Shown here piece by piece: positions 1 through 10,000 of a stretch of 64,000 nucleotides of DNA; position 1 is the stretch's first letter, and each line of letters opens with the position of its first letter. This stretch comes from an uncultured Desulfobulbus sp. GTDB lineage: Bacteria > Desulfobacterota > Desulfobulbia > Desulfobulbales > Desulfobulbaceae. The notes under the pieces were generated by a model that ran no database searches, was not told the DNA's origin, and saw nothing but the letters and a program-made list of their open reading frames with translations. The stretch lies in NCBI RefSeq assembly GCF_963665445.1, contig NZ_OY762276.1, positions 405,501-469,500 on the forward strand, read 5' to 3'. Position numbers and translations under genes: made by a program.

Positions 1-1455
1 GGCCACTACGGTGATACCGCCGTTGGTCGATTCCACCGCGTTGCAGGCATTTTCCAGCAGGTGGGTGAGTGCGGTCTGCACCTGCTGCCGATCGGCCCAG
101 CAGGCAAGGTGCTGGTCCATCTCGTTGTGGATTCGACCGGCTGCAACGATCTGCGGCCCGGTCTGAAATCGCTGCACGATCTCTTCCACCACTCGCGAGA
201 GGTTGAACCATTCACTGTGGATGGTCGCCGGTCGTGCGTACTGGAGAAAGTCGGTGATGGTTTTCGCCATGCGGTTTGATTCCCGCAAAATAATCCCGAG
301 CAGCGTCTTGAAGGTCGCCTCATCCAGGTTGTGCAGAGGGTCCTGCTCCAGGGCCAGGATCTGCGCCGAACCGGAAATGGCCGCCAGAGGATTGCGGAAG
401 TCATGGGCGATCGAAGCGCTCAACTCGCCTATCGCCGCCATCTTTTCCGCCTCCCGCACCTGATTTTCCATCCGTTCTATCTGGCTGATATCCTGCAGGG
501 TAATCACTTTGCCCCTGGTCCAGGATTCCTCGTTTCTCATCTCATCGGGCATATTCAGGTAGCTGAAGGAATAGCCCAGGCGTATCGCCATCCCATCCTG
601 CCTCGTATAGTCGCTCACGCTGCGGCCCTGTCGTTCATGCAGCCGGAGCTCGGGGAAAAGGCGAATAAACGGCTGGCCGAGAATGTTCTCCCTAGCCAGG
701 CCGGTGATCCGTTCCGCGGCCTGATTGAAGGAGGTGATGAAATCAAGGGAATCGGTGGTGATTATGCCGGTGGAGATGTCGTCGAAGATCTGCTTGTAGA
801 GACTCGAGAGACGGTCGTATTCGCGTGAGGTGCGGTCGAGCCTTTCTTCGATGACGCGCAACCGCCTGGCCAGGTGTCCGCTGAGCAGGGCCGCAAGGAA
901 GAAAATGAGCCCATAGATGGCAAACAGGTTGGCGCTGACCAGGGCATTGGCCGGCAGTTTATAGGCGGTTTCCAGGAAGTAGGTGGGAATGATTCCCAGT
1001 TGTTCCATAAAAAAAACACCGCCGAGCAGCAGGGTGGAGGAGGCGGCGAGGAACAGGGCGCCGATGCGGTAGAGAACAAGGCCGCCGGTGATGACCGGCA
1101 AGATCATCAGGGCGATAAAATCGGATTGACTGCAACCGGTGCCATAGACCAACAGTGCATTGCAGACGAGATCAAAGAGCAGCTGGGCTACCCCGAATCG
1201 CCGCGCGGACCAGCCGATTTTGGGCATGACCAGGGCAGAGAGGATGGAAAAGAGGTAAATGCCCAACAAAAACAGGGAGGTCAGTTCCAATGGGGGGAGA
1301 ATCGAGGCTGGGCCTTTATCGCGAAAATAGGCCGCAAGACTGAGCAGCAGGGTGAAAAGGATGATACGGATGGCCATCCACCACAGGATATGCCTGCGAA
1401 CCTCCTGCTCACTGCTGGTGACCGGCGCAAAAATCCGGAGAATAGAGCGAAACAT
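1..1455 (-). CDS. Membrane sensor histidine kinase, PilS/NtrB type (3' end outside window)
   Basis: The minus strand is open from an ATG at 1455 to the window edge (485 residues seen, no stop). The N-terminal ~200 residues hold about six hydrophobic segments. A PAS-like domain follows (starting around IFDDISTGIITTD) and then a HisKA dimerisation box, IAHDFRNPLAAISGSAQ, whose His351 is the expected phospho-acceptor. The ATPase domain begins before the edge. By family it autophosphorylates and passes phosphate to the regulator encoded 35 bp upstream, so the two form a two-component operon. PilS, AtoS and ZraS relatives share this architecture, so the signal is not known. The function call is firm and the subfamily is inferred. 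Confidence 0.9.
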   Translation of the reverse strand, partial: MFRSILRIFAPVTSSEQEVRRHILWWMAIRIILFTLLLSLAAYFRDKGPASILPPLELTSLFLLGIYLFSILSALVMPKIGWSARRFGVAQLLFDLVCNALLVYGTGCSQSDFIALMILPVITGGLVLYRIGALFLAASSTLLLGGVFFMEQLGIIPTYFLETAYKLPANALVSANLFAIYGLIFFLAALLSGHLARRLRVIEERLDRTSREYDRLSSLYKQIFDDISTGIITTDSLDFITSFNQAAERITGLARENILGQPFIRLFPELRLHERQGRSVSDYTRQDGMAIRLGYSFSYLNMPDEMRNEESWTRGKVITLQDISQIERMENQVREAEKMAAIGELSASIAHDFRNPLAAISGSAQILALEQDPLHNLDEATFKTLLGIILRESNRMAKTITDFLQYARPATIHSEWFNLSRVVEEIVQRFQTGPQIVAAGRIHNEMDQHLACWADRQQVQTALTHLLENACNAVESTNGGITVVA

Positions 1456-1490
1456 AGGCGTCGTCCTGCAGATGTGTTGAGGAAATGTCC

Positions 1491-2867
1491 TTAATCGATG
1501 CCGTGTTTTTTTGTCTTGTAACGCAGGCTGCGAAAGCTGAGCTTCAAGAGTTCCGCTGCACGCATTTTTGAGTTGCCGGCCTTGGCAAGTGCATGGCAAA
1601 TCATTTCTTTTTCGACCTTTTGCAGGATTTCTTCAAGGCCCTGGTCGAAGAGTTCCTCCTCACTGTGCGCCGCGACAAAAAGTGGCGCGTTTTCGGACTG
1701 CTCGCTTGGCGCGCTTTTTCCCCGACGATGCAGGGAGAGCACCAGGTTTTCCGGGAGAATGATGTTGGAGGTTTCCAGGGCAACGCCGCGCTCGATGATG
1801 TTTTCAAGCTCCCGCACGTTGCCGGGGAAATCGTACTGCATCAGGACTTCCATACCGTAGGAACTCATGGTCTGCACTTCCTTGCCCAAAAGGGTCGAGT
1901 ATTTCTTGAGAAAATGCTCGACCAAGAGAGGTACGTCGCCGATTCGTTCCCGCAGGGGCGGCACGCGAATGGGCACCACCGCCAAACGGTAATAGAGATC
2001 TTCACGGAATTTTCCCGAGATGATCTCGTCTTCAAGGATGCGGTTGGTGGCGGCGATGATCCGTACATTGACCTGGCGGGTCTTGGGCGAGCCTACGGGC
2101 ATGAATTCCCGCTCCTGAAGCACCCGCAAGAGTTTGGTCTGAATGATGGGCGTCAGTTCGCCAATTTCGTCAAGAAAGGCGGTCCCTCCGTCGGCCTGCT
2201 GGAACAGGCCAGCCTTATCGGCAATGGCCCCGGTGAACGAGCCCTTGACGTGGCCGAACAGCTCGCTTTCAAGCAGGCTTTCCGGTATGGCGCTGCAAGT
2301 GATGGGCACAAAGGGGTTCTTCGCCACCTGGGAGCGGTTGTGAATGGCCTTGGCCACCAATTCCTTGCCTGTGCCGGATTCTCCGTAAATGAGGACGTTG
2401 GCGGGAGTCGGTGCAATTTTGCTGATCAGGTCGAAGATCTTCATCATCTCCGGGCTTTGGCCGATGATTTCCGGAAAACCTTCGGTGCACCCGTTTTCAG
2501 CCTGCGGCCGTTTTTTGAGAACCGCCCGCACCACCCGTTTGATTTCATCCAGGTTGAACGGTTTGGTGATGTAATCAAAGGCACCTCCCTTCATGGCGGT
2601 GACCGCATCGTCGGGTGAGGCAAAGGCGGTGATCATGATCACACCGATGTCGGGCTGGACCTCCTTGAGTTGCGCCAGCAGTTCAAGCCCGCTCATGCCG
2701 GGCATGCGGATATCGGAAATCACCAAATCAAATGATTGTTGTTGAGCGAGCTGCAGAGCCGACTTGCCCTCACCGGCCAGCGTGACCTGGTGTCCTTCCT
2801 TGGTAAGAAGAATCCGCAGAAATTCACGCATGCTCAGTTCGTCGTCGACAACGAGGATGGAAGACAT
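1491..2867 (-). CDS. Sigma-54-dependent response regulator, NtrC/PilR family
   Basis: 458 residues in the usual three-part layout. The receiver domain has acidic D8/D9, phospho-acceptor D52 and K102. The AAA+ domain has Walker A GESGTGKE at 162-169, the sigma-54 contact loop as GSFTGA at 209-214 (the common form is GAFTGA) and Walker B FLDEIGE at 231-237. A Fis-type helix-turn-helix closes the C-terminus, with the [18 protein letters not shown] pattern typical of PilR. It should remodel sigma-54 RNA polymerase at distant promoters. The kinase gene lies directly downstream. The single Ala-to-Ser change in the loop is conservative; whether it affects activation cannot be told from sequence. Confidence 0.95.
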   Translation of the reverse strand: MSSILVVDDELSMREFLRILLTKEGHQVTLAGEGKSALQLAQQQSFDLVISDIRMPGMSGLELLAQLKEVQPDIGVIMITAFASPDDAVTAMKGGAFDYITKPFNLDEIKRVVRAVLKKRPQAENGCTEGFPEIIGQSPEMMKIFDLISKIAPTPANVLIYGESGTGKELVAKAIHNRSQVAKNPFVPITCSAIPESLLESELFGHVKGSFTGAIADKAGLFQQADGGTAFLDEIGELTPIIQTKLLRVLQEREFMPVGSPKTRQVNVRIIAATNRILEDEIISGKFREDLYYRLAVVPIRVPPLRERIGDVPLLVEHFLKKYSTLLGKEVQTMSSYGMEVLMQYDFPGNVRELENIIERGVALETSNIILPENLVLSLHRRGKSAPSEQSENAPLFVAAHSEEELFDQGLEEILQKVEKEMICHALAKAGNSKMRAAELLKLSFRSLRYKTKKHGID

Positions 2868-3034
2868 GTTGTTCCCTGTAAAAAGCCTTGTAAATCAAAC
2901 TATTGGAAATATTACCCAGTTTATCCCCTAGGCGAAGCCCAAGTCAAACAATATCCATATCAGGTTTACATCTCGACGGCGATGCGTTAGAAAGCAGACA
3001 CATCTCTTTTAACTCCAACAAGGATGCTCAACAC

Positions 3035-3828
3035 GTGGAAACTGAGGAACAACTTCAACAACAGGCGCTCACCGAACATCTGGCGGAATTACGGTCCTGC
3101 CTGTTGATTTCTCTGGGCGCGGTGGGCGCGGGTTTTGCAGCCGCCTACAGCGTGGTTCGCCCCCTGGCGGACTGGTTCTTGCGACCGTTGGTCAAGGTGC
3201 TGCCGCCTGGCAAGCCGCTTATTTTCACCTCTTACCAGGAAGGGTTTTTTTTTATCTAAAACTCGCCCTGGTCTGCGGCATTGTCCTGGCAAGCCCAGTC
3301 ATTTTTTTCCAGATCTGGCGTTTTATTGCCCCCGGTCTCTACCGGCATGAAAAACGGGTTCTGCTCCCGTTCACCGCGGTTTCTTCCCTCTGTTTTATCG
3401 GCGGAACCGCCTTTGGCTATTTTGTCGTCTTCCCGCCGGCCTTTCAGTTTCTTCTTGGCTATTCATCCAGTTTTCTCGAGCCGATGCCATCGGTGGACGA
3501 GTATTTTTCCCTGGCTCTGCGTCTCTTTTTTGCTTTTGGCATTATTTTCGAACTTCCGGTGTTCATGGTTTTTCTTGCCAAGCTGGGCATAGTGAGCACC
3601 ACGTTTCTCAAAAAACATCGCAAGTATGCCCTGCTGATCGCCTTTATCGTCGCGGCCATCTTGACCCCGACGCCGGATGTGGTCAATCAGTTGCTCATGG
3701 CCGGACCGTTGGTGGTTTTGTATGAGATCAGTATCGTTGCCGTGTCCCTTCTGGGAAGAAAAACTCTGGCAGGGTTTGCACCCAAAGCAGAGCCCGGGGA
3801 AACGGCGGCGGCCAAGGACGAAGCATGA
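3035..3828 (+). pseudogene. tatC: Sec-independent (twin-arginine) translocase subunit TatC, frameshifted at a T9 run
   Basis: Two reading frames together encode a full TatC of about 264 residues with six membrane segments. The first frame runs from a GTG at 3035 (AAGGA upstream) through TEHLAELR, the conserved N-terminal motif, to QEGFFFI and a stop just after nine T's at 3245-3253. The second frame resumes as FYLKLALVCGIVLASPVIFFQIW and continues through FIAPGLYRHEK and LTPTPDVVNQ to the stop at 3826. One extra T would give EGFFFYLKL, matching the family's EAFFxYLKL. TatC is the core membrane receptor that exports folded proteins. Either the gene is broken, the assembly lost one T, or slippage on the T run restores the frame. 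No tatA or tatB is adjacent. Confidence 0.85.
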
Positions 3829-4000
3829 CCATGGCTGGGAGGGGACAGAGCGGAGAGTCTGTTTGGAGGGAGTGATTTTCTCCTTGCCGAGCGAGGAACT
3901 TCCTTGTTTATTTTAATAGGTTGCGGGTACAATGTTTTCTGGTGACTCACTCTTTTGACCTTTCCCAAACGTTACGATCATTGCCTACAGGAGGAAGATA

Positions 4001-5281
4001 ATGTCCTACATCTGTGATTTTGAAAAAGCCCTGGAAATAGGCCGACCGCCGAATATTCGATCCCTGTTTCCCCACTCACGTGCCCTCTTGGTCAGCGGCA
4101 AGGTGATCGATCGTGCCATGCTTGCCAAGGGAGGGGCCATGACCATTGCCGCCAACGGCCGAAACCACCTGGTCATTCGTGGCGCCCTCCAGGCCGCGCA
4201 GCGAGCACACGCAGCAATCATCATTGAAATTGCCCGTTCAGAGGGTGGGGCCAATGCCTATTGCCCGGTCAACTACTGGAATATTGCCCGGCAAGTTGAT
4301 GCCCTGTGCAACGAAATGGGGATTACCGTGCCGGTGGCCATCCACGCCGACCATTATGGCATCAAGAAGACCGAGGATGTCGCTGTTGCTGCGGTCGAGA
4401 TTCCGACCATCTTTGAAGCGGGCATTACCTCGATCGCCATTGATGCTTCGCACATGCCCGATGACGAAAATCTCCTGGCCAGCATCGATTTGGCCCGCTA
4501 TGTGCCATCGTGGGCAGGCCTTGAGACCGAGGTCGGGGAGATCAAAGGGAAACTCGGGCTGTCGACCAAAGAGGAGGCGCTGTTCATTATTCAGGGGCTC
4601 AACGCCCATGACGTCTTTCCAGATTGGATCGCGCTCAATAACGGGACCACCCATGGCATCGAGGCCTCTGCCCAAGGCATTCAGGTCGAGTTGACGGCTG
4701 AGATTCACAAGGCTCTGGCTGGGTACGCGGTCTCCGGCGCCCAGCACGGAACCTCCGGCAATAACTCCGATCGTCTGCGCGCCATAGCCTCCCAGACCTG
4801 CACCACCAAGGCCAACGTGGCCACTGCCCTGCAGATGGTCTCCTGGGGGTTGGAGGTCAATGATTACGGTAACGCTGCCTTGGATGACAATGGCGATTTC
4901 ATCAAGGTGGCGGGCGAGGGCGTTACCGAAGAACTTTGGCAGGCCATGCGCAGTTACGCTGACAGCAAAGGCTGGAAAAAAGGGGATTATAAAAACATCA
5001 ACCTGCCCTTTGAAAACAGGATTCTCGGTCAACCCAAGGCTGTTCGCGAACGCATGGCTCGCCGGGTGGAGAATTTCGTCTACACCATGTTGGTTGAGGT
5101 GTTCAACGCCGCCGATACCGCCCGCTACGGCGTAGAGGCTCTTTTGGAGGCCGGATCCTACGATATCGGTCCCAAAACCGGCCGCATCGAATCCCCTGAA
5201 GAATGGAGTTTGGCCAAGATCAGGGAACGTGCTGCGAGTATAACGACTGATAAAGGTCCGCAAGGCAATTTTGACGATTAA
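4001..5281 (+). CDS. fba: Class II fructose-bisphosphate aldolase (long form)
   Basis: 426 residues starting with MSYICDF behind a strong AGGAGGA Shine-Dalgarno at about 3989. Class II aldolases are zinc enzymes that reversibly cleave fructose 1,6-bisphosphate in glycolysis and gluconeogenesis. The zinc ligand motif is seen as IHADH (H115, D117, H118), followed by SIAIDASH, the ALNNGTTHG segment and the SGAQHGTSG phosphate-binding stretch. The protein is longer than the 340-360 residues of E. coli FbaA and resembles the 400-plus-residue group found in anaerobes. It is monocistronic, with 172 bp after tatC and a tRNA gene downstream. The class is certain and the substrate is inferred from the family. 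Confidence 0.93.
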   Translation: MSYICDFEKALEIGRPPNIRSLFPHSRALLVSGKVIDRAMLAKGGAMTIAANGRNHLVIRGALQAAQRAHAAIIIEIARSEGGANAYCPVNYWNIARQVDALCNEMGITVPVAIHADHYGIKKTEDVAVAAVEIPTIFEAGITSIAIDASHMPDDENLLASIDLARYVPSWAGLETEVGEIKGKLGLSTKEEALFIIQGLNAHDVFPDWIALNNGTTHGIEASAQGIQVELTAEIHKALAGYAVSGAQHGTSGNNSDRLRAIASQTCTTKANVATALQMVSWGLEVNDYGNAALDDNGDFIKVAGEGVTEELWQAMRSYADSKGWKKGDYKNINLPFENRILGQPKAVRERMARRVENFVYTMLVEVFNAADTARYGVEALLEAGSYDIGPKTGRIESPEEWSLAKIRERAASITTDKGPQGNFDD

Positions 5282-5549
5282 ATCGCAGCCTGGCCTGTTT
5301 GTGTCGGCCACCATTGTAGATGTTTCTTTCTTTGAGTCAGCCGATTTGCCGAGTGCTACGGGAGTTCCTCCAATATTTTGCCAGCATTTTTTCGGTGCAG
5401 GCAGAATGGCAGGGCAGAAAATCTCCGCCAGATAGAGATAAGAGTGGAAATGAAAGGCTTTTTTGGGTATAAACATCTTCTCTTGTGAGGAAACGAAATT
5501 GATAATGATGATGAGGTTTCCTTCCACTATATAAGGATTTCACCAGCAC

Positions 5550-5626
5550 GGACGGGTAGCTCAGCTGGATAGAGTGTTGGCCTCCGAAGCCAAAGGCCGC
5601 GGGTTCGAATCCCGCCTCGTCCACCA
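5550..5626 (+). tRNA. tRNA-Arg (anticodon CCG)
   Basis: A full cloverleaf of 77 nt with encoded CCA. The acceptor stem GGACGGG pairs with CTCGTCC through one G-U pair. U8 and A9 are present, the D arm is GCTC/GAGT, the anticodon stem TTGGC/GCCAA holds the loop CTCCGAA, and the T arm is GCGGG-TTCGAAT-CCCGC. The discriminator base is A. Anticodon CCG reads CGG arginine codons. tRNA genes are common insertion sites for mobile DNA, and the prophage begins less than 200 bp downstream, although Mu-like phages do not need such a site. Confidence 0.97.
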
Positions 5627-5634
5627 ATAAAATC

Positions 5635-5669
5635 AAGCACTTAGCGAACATTCGCTAGGTGCTTTTTTT
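5635..5669 (+). terminator. Rho-independent terminator of tRNA-Arg
   Basis: A hairpin with arms AAGCACTTAGCGAA and TTCGCTAGGTGCTT closes on three bases and is followed by seven T's (5663-5669). It starts 9 bp after the tRNA CCA end. Confidence 0.9.
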
Positions 5670-5697
5670 GTTTCTTGCTACCCTATTGCTACCCAGG

Positions 5698-5788
5698 GTA
5701 ACAAATCAATTTTTGAGTAAGCTCGCTATAGGGAGACACGTAAACGTAGAAACTTTCCTGCTGGCTCTGGTGGGATCCGGGTTATACC
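5698..5788 (+). repeat. 91-bp direct repeat, left copy
   Basis: This stretch is identical base for base to 48277-48367, on the other side of the prophage. It begins GTAACAAATC and ends GGGTTATACC. An 11-bp piece of it (AGTAAGCTCGC at 5716-5726) recurs immediately after the copy at 5789-5799. No reading frame or known element is recognised in it. Confidence 0.95.
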
Positions 5789-5806
5789 AGTAAGCTCGCA
5801 CGAGAT

Positions 5807-5816
5807 TCTGCACCTC
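5807..5816 (+). repeat. Candidate right terminus of the Mu-like prophage (terminal inverted repeat)
   Basis: TTCTGCACCT here is the reverse complement of AGGTGCAGAA at 48250-48259. Mu-family elements end in TG/CA, so the element may start at the TG at 5809. The five flanking bases (GATTC versus GAAAC) do not form the perfect 5-bp target duplication expected, so the boundary is tentative. Confidence 0.45.
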
Positions 5817-5913
5817 CTCGCGCGAGATTTAGAACCGCGTTTTTTTGCACTATCAAAGCCTTTTCAAAGCCAAAAACTGTTTCTCGTTTTATGTGAAATT
5901 TTCTCTCCCCATG

Positions 5914-6675
5914 TTAATTCCCAATCAACAACTCGGTCCTGATCTGTGACCGGCTGCCCTCCTTTTTGCCCATGGAGTATTTCAGCTCCACCTTCTCAAT
6001 TCGAAAGCGTTTGAAGATCTCCCGGACCTCGGGAGTGTCATTGATGGTCATGAGGAATTTGCCCCTGATGCCGGCAAGCACATCGGCCAGATCGTAGAAA
6101 TCCTTCTCCACGAAGTTGTGCTCGTAGCAGTTGATCTTCCAGTATGGGGGGGCCAGGAAAAACAGGGTGTGATCCCGATCATAGCGAGGGATCAGGTCCC
6201 GGAAATCGAGGCATTCGATCATTACCTGGCTCAACCGCATCCAGGCCTCCTCAAGAAGCCGCTGCAGGGTAAACAGGTTGAGCCTAGGCACGCCAGTAGT
6301 TGATGTCCCGAAAACCCGCCCCCGGCTGCGGCCGCCAAAACACATCCGTTGCAGATAGAGATACCGGGCAACCCGCTGGATATCGGTCAGCGTATCCGGA
6401 TTGACCTGCATCAATCGGCTGAACTCATCCCGCGAGATCAGTACATACTTGAACTGGCGGTGCAACTCTTCGGGATGATACTTGACCGTGCGGTACAGGG
6501 TAACGAGATCCCGGTCCAGATCGTTGATCACCTCGGTGCCTCGGGCCTCCTTGGCAAAAAAGACGTTGGCGACGCCGGCAAATACCTCCACATAGCACTG
6601 GTGCTCGGGGAATCTGGAAATGATGGTTTTGGCCAGACGGCTCTTGCCGCCAAAATAGGGTATGAGTGCTCCCAC
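5914..6675 (-). CDS. D12-class DNA adenine methyltransferase with altered catalytic motif
   Basis: 253 residues of the Dam-like D12 family, which transfers methyl from SAM to N6 of adenine. The SAM-binding PYFGGKSRL (6-14), the FAGVANVFFAK segment and NDLDRDLVTLYR (51-62) are clear. The catalytic motif IV, normally DPPYW, reads APPYW at 175-179: the codon is GCC, so the Asp that contacts the target amino group is Ala. The gene sits at the end of the phage genome where Mu carries mom, suggesting a role in protecting phage DNA. Without the Asp it may be inactive or only bind DNA. Family membership is firm and activity is doubtful. Confidence 0.85.
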   Translation of the reverse strand: MGALIPYFGGKSRLAKTIISRFPEHQCYVEVFAGVANVFFAKEARGTEVINDLDRDLVTLYRTVKYHPEELHRQFKYVLISRDEFSRLMQVNPDTLTDIQRVARYLYLQRMCFGGRSRGRVFGTSTTGVPRLNLFTLQRLLEEAWMRLSQVMIECLDFRDLIPRYDRDHTLFFLAPPYWKINCYEHNFVEKDFYDLADVLAGIRGKFLMTINDTPEVREIFKRFRIEKVELKYSMGKKEGSRSQIRTELLIGN

Positions 6676-6867
6676 GAAAGGTCTCCTTGTGTTGTCGCAG
6701 GCAATATGCTACTACCCCCTTTGCGCTGTCCCGCAGCGTACACATCGGGGCTATGGCAGGTGAACCTGCGGACCTCCTTCCGTGTTCGTAGCACGGCTGG
6801 ATGGTTCGGGGAGGGTTGCACCCCTCCCCAGCTCCGTCCGTTCAACTCCAGGCCGGCTCGGCCATTC

Positions 6868-7041
6868 TCATTGGGCCGGGTATTCCCTGGCCATCTGCTC
6901 GTATCTTTTCCATTGGGCCATGGTTTCCTCCGGATCGCCCTTGATCGGACCGGAACACAACCAGGCCGCCAAAATCACCGCCAGCAACAGCACCGCGAAA
7001 GCTATTCTCAGCCATGTGTCCTGATGTTTTTTTCTTTTCAT
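6868..7041 (-). CDS. Small phage membrane protein (57 aa)
   Basis: ATG at 7041 lies behind GGAGTCCA, 9 bp downstream of the tip protein stop. The product has a basic start (MKRKKHQD), one hydrophobic segment (residues 12-29, IAFAVLLLAVILAAWLC) and a charged tail. The Cys at the end of the segment hints at a lipoprotein or just a single-span anchor. Its position after the tail tip gene suggests a lysogenic-conversion or lysis accessory role, but no family is recognised. Confidence 0.6.
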   Translation of the reverse strand: MKRKKHQDTWLRIAFAVLLLAVILAAWLCSGPIKGDPEETMAQWKRYEQMAREYPAQ

Positions 7042-7050
7042 TGGACTCCT

Positions 7051-10000
7051 TTAAAGACTTTCGGTGCCGGGAAAGACCACGGCAGAGCTGAAGTTCATGT
7101 CGCTTGCCACCTGATGATCCTGGTCCATTGACCCCACCTTGGCATAGACCGGTGCCGTGGGTGTTGCTCCGAGCAGTGCTGCAATGTTGATGATCTGCAA
7201 GGTGGAGGTCCCTGAGTAGGCCAGGGTGCCGTCTGTTGCCGGGGCAAAGCTCGCCGACGTACCGATGTAAAGTTTGTACCCGGTGGCCACGCTCACATCG
7301 TCCCACTGGGCTATATACGACCAGGACCCGGTCATACCCTGCGTCAGAACCAATACCAACCCGGCGGGGGCTGCTGGAGTTGAAGTCAGGGATCGATTGA
7401 CCCAAAGGGCAGCACTAAAGTTCAACTCGCTTGCCGCCTGATGATAGGCGTCGACCGCCGCCACCTTGAAGTAATAGGAATACGGAGCCGTCAGGTCTAC
7501 AGGGATCGTAGCGCTGTTGCTGGTCCCCGAATACACAAGAGTCCCTGCCGATGAGGGATTGAATCCGGATGAACTGCCAATATACACCTTATACCCGGTG
7601 GCGCCGGTCACCGCGTCCCAGGTAAGCACCACTGCGCTGGCCAGGGTGAACTGCAGGGTGAGCCCGGTTGGGGCTAAGAGTCCGGAAACACCAACGGTAA
7701 AGACCGCATCCTCGCTGGTGGCAGTGTCGTTCATTGCCCGCACATGCACCGCAAAGGCCGTCCATGGCCCACCCATGGCTGTCAATTGGCTGGTGGTGTA
7801 TGAAGTGCTGGTGCCAGTCACCTCGCGAACCCCTTTGGGGGTTCCGTCCACATACAACTCAACCTGGTATTTGGTGGCGCCGACCACCGTGTCCCACTCC
7901 ACATCTACACCGTCGTTATCCACGGTCACATTGAGGCCAGTCGGTGCCCCTATGCCTGCAAAATTCACAGTGATAGCCTCTGCGGTGGCCAACACCTCGT
8001 CCACATAGGGAGTTACCCGCACAGTGATAGTAGATGTACCGGAGCTGAAAGCCAGGGTGTAACCGGCATAATCGTCTTGTAAGGTGGCAAAGCCCGAGCC
8101 CTCATCCAGTTCAATCAGGAAGGTGGCGGCAGCCCCGGACCAGGAAACGTAAAAGTGATACGCCGTGTCGATGCTCTGCAGATACAGGGTAACCGCAATA
8201 AGCGGGTCAGCATTTAGCGGGTTCTCGTCATAACTGGGCGCAGTCCCGAAGGCGCCGTATATATCCTCGGTGACCACCTGGCCGGTGATAGCTATTTTAT
8301 CCCGGCCTTCCGGGGCAATGGCCATCACCCGCACCAGACGCTCCGATGTGGAGGACGGACCAAAGATATACCGGGTGGCACGTACATCGTTTCCCTTGAT
8401 CGTGTAAACGGCGTCCGCAATAGAGACAATATGCTTATGAGCATAGTTGGTGGGCGTGACCGTATAGGGTCCAGCGGTTGAACCATTCGGCAGGGCCAGA
8501 AGTATCCAGCCCTCTTCCTCCTCCCCATAATCGAGCGGCTCCGAAGTCCAGATCACTCCACCGGACTCCACGGCGGCAAGCACCCCAGTCTGATTCCAGT
8601 TGGCCACGGTGGAGGCCACCGGTATCCAGGAGAACAGCGAGGGGAGATTGCCCTTGAGCCCGGTGGTAAACTCCACGTTGACCGTGCTCTGCATCATGTC
8701 GCGATAGAGCAGCAGGCCGATCTCCCAGGCTGCCTGCCTGGAGGTGCAGCCCTCCAAATTCACCTCCTTGGGGTTGAGGGTACCGCCTCCGACCTCGTAA
8801 CAGTCTACCGTTTCCTCCTGGCCGCTGTTCGGATCATAATATTTGACCCGCACGCAGGTATAACTGTCCGGGGTGCGGAAGGTGGTCGTGATTTTGAGAC
8901 TGTCCGGATCATAGTCGTCATCGGTAAACGCTACCCCGTAGGCCACCTGCTGGGTGTTGGCCGCCAGACAAAACAAGCCACCGGGTGTATAGGCCACCGC
9001 CGATCCGCAAGCCGCAGCGGTGGAGCAGGCATCCATCACGCTCACCCGGCTGGTGAAACCATAGTCGAAAAGATACCCGGCAGTCGCGAGATCATCCCGC
9101 AACTCTGCCAATACATCCCAGGCCAGTATTCCGTCATCGAATCGACCGCCGTTGTCCCCGGTGACCATATAAGCGCAGGCATCAACGATGGACCGGGTCG
9201 CGATCCTTGACGATCCGAACCCGGTCGCGGTGACCGGATACAACATCCTGGTAGCCTCGAGCTGGATCTTGCTCCCGGAATCGCTGTTCATCTGCTTGGT
9301 CGCCATGATCTTGCATTCCCACATGGTCACCCCATCAACCACAGGATGCGCACCGCCGATGGCCCGCAAGCCTGCCAGGGAACATCGATCCGAAACCTGA
9401 CCGCTCTCGCTGGCCTCCTTGACCCGCTTGAGACCGAACTCATACCGGCCAGGCCCAAGAGGGACGGTGATTTTAATGGTCCTTCGCAAAGGGTCTTTGC
9501 TTGCAGCCGAGAATCGTTCGACGGACAGCAACGTCCACTCACTGGTGGCGTTGCCATAGGCGTCCACGGTACGGCAGCGGGGTTGAAGATCGGCCGAAAC
9601 AGTATACCTGTCGCCCTCGTCGTTATAGCCGATCAGCCCACCGGAAAAGACAATGTCGTATTCCAGGTAATAGGCCTCGGTCCCTCTGGGATTGACCACG
9701 TAGCTCACCCACTCCATATCGAGTTCCTGGCCGGAAACCTCGGACGAGGTCCATACTACATTGGTGCAAATTGCCGGAAAGCTGCCTGGCAGCACCGTCG
9801 CATAGGTGACCCCTGTATAATCGCCCAGCGGAGTCTTGCCGATTGTGGGGACAATGCTGTCAAAGTAGCCAATACCAACGATGAGCAGGCAATACAGGTA
9901 TTGCTCGTTATCTTCAAACCGGGTGTAGCTCATGGCCACATCCGGATAAAACGGGCGCCTGCCGAACCGCTCGGCAAAAGGTTCCCCCGGACGTACCCGG

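Noticed and set aside
4238-5527. A 429-codon minus-strand reading frame.
   Set aside because: It is antisense to the fructose-bisphosphate aldolase and shows no family pattern.
5712-5736. CTCGCTATAGGGAGA in both 91-bp repeats resembles the core of the phage T7 promoter.
   Set aside because: The upstream half of the T7 consensus does not match, there is no T7-type RNA polymerase in the window, and the match covers about 14 of 15 bases only at the initiation side. Probably chance.
6676-6867. A Com-like zinc-finger gene before the methylase, as in Mu com-mom.
   Set aside because: No frame in this gap has paired Cys motifs with a start codon. The overlapping frames are shadows of the methylase.
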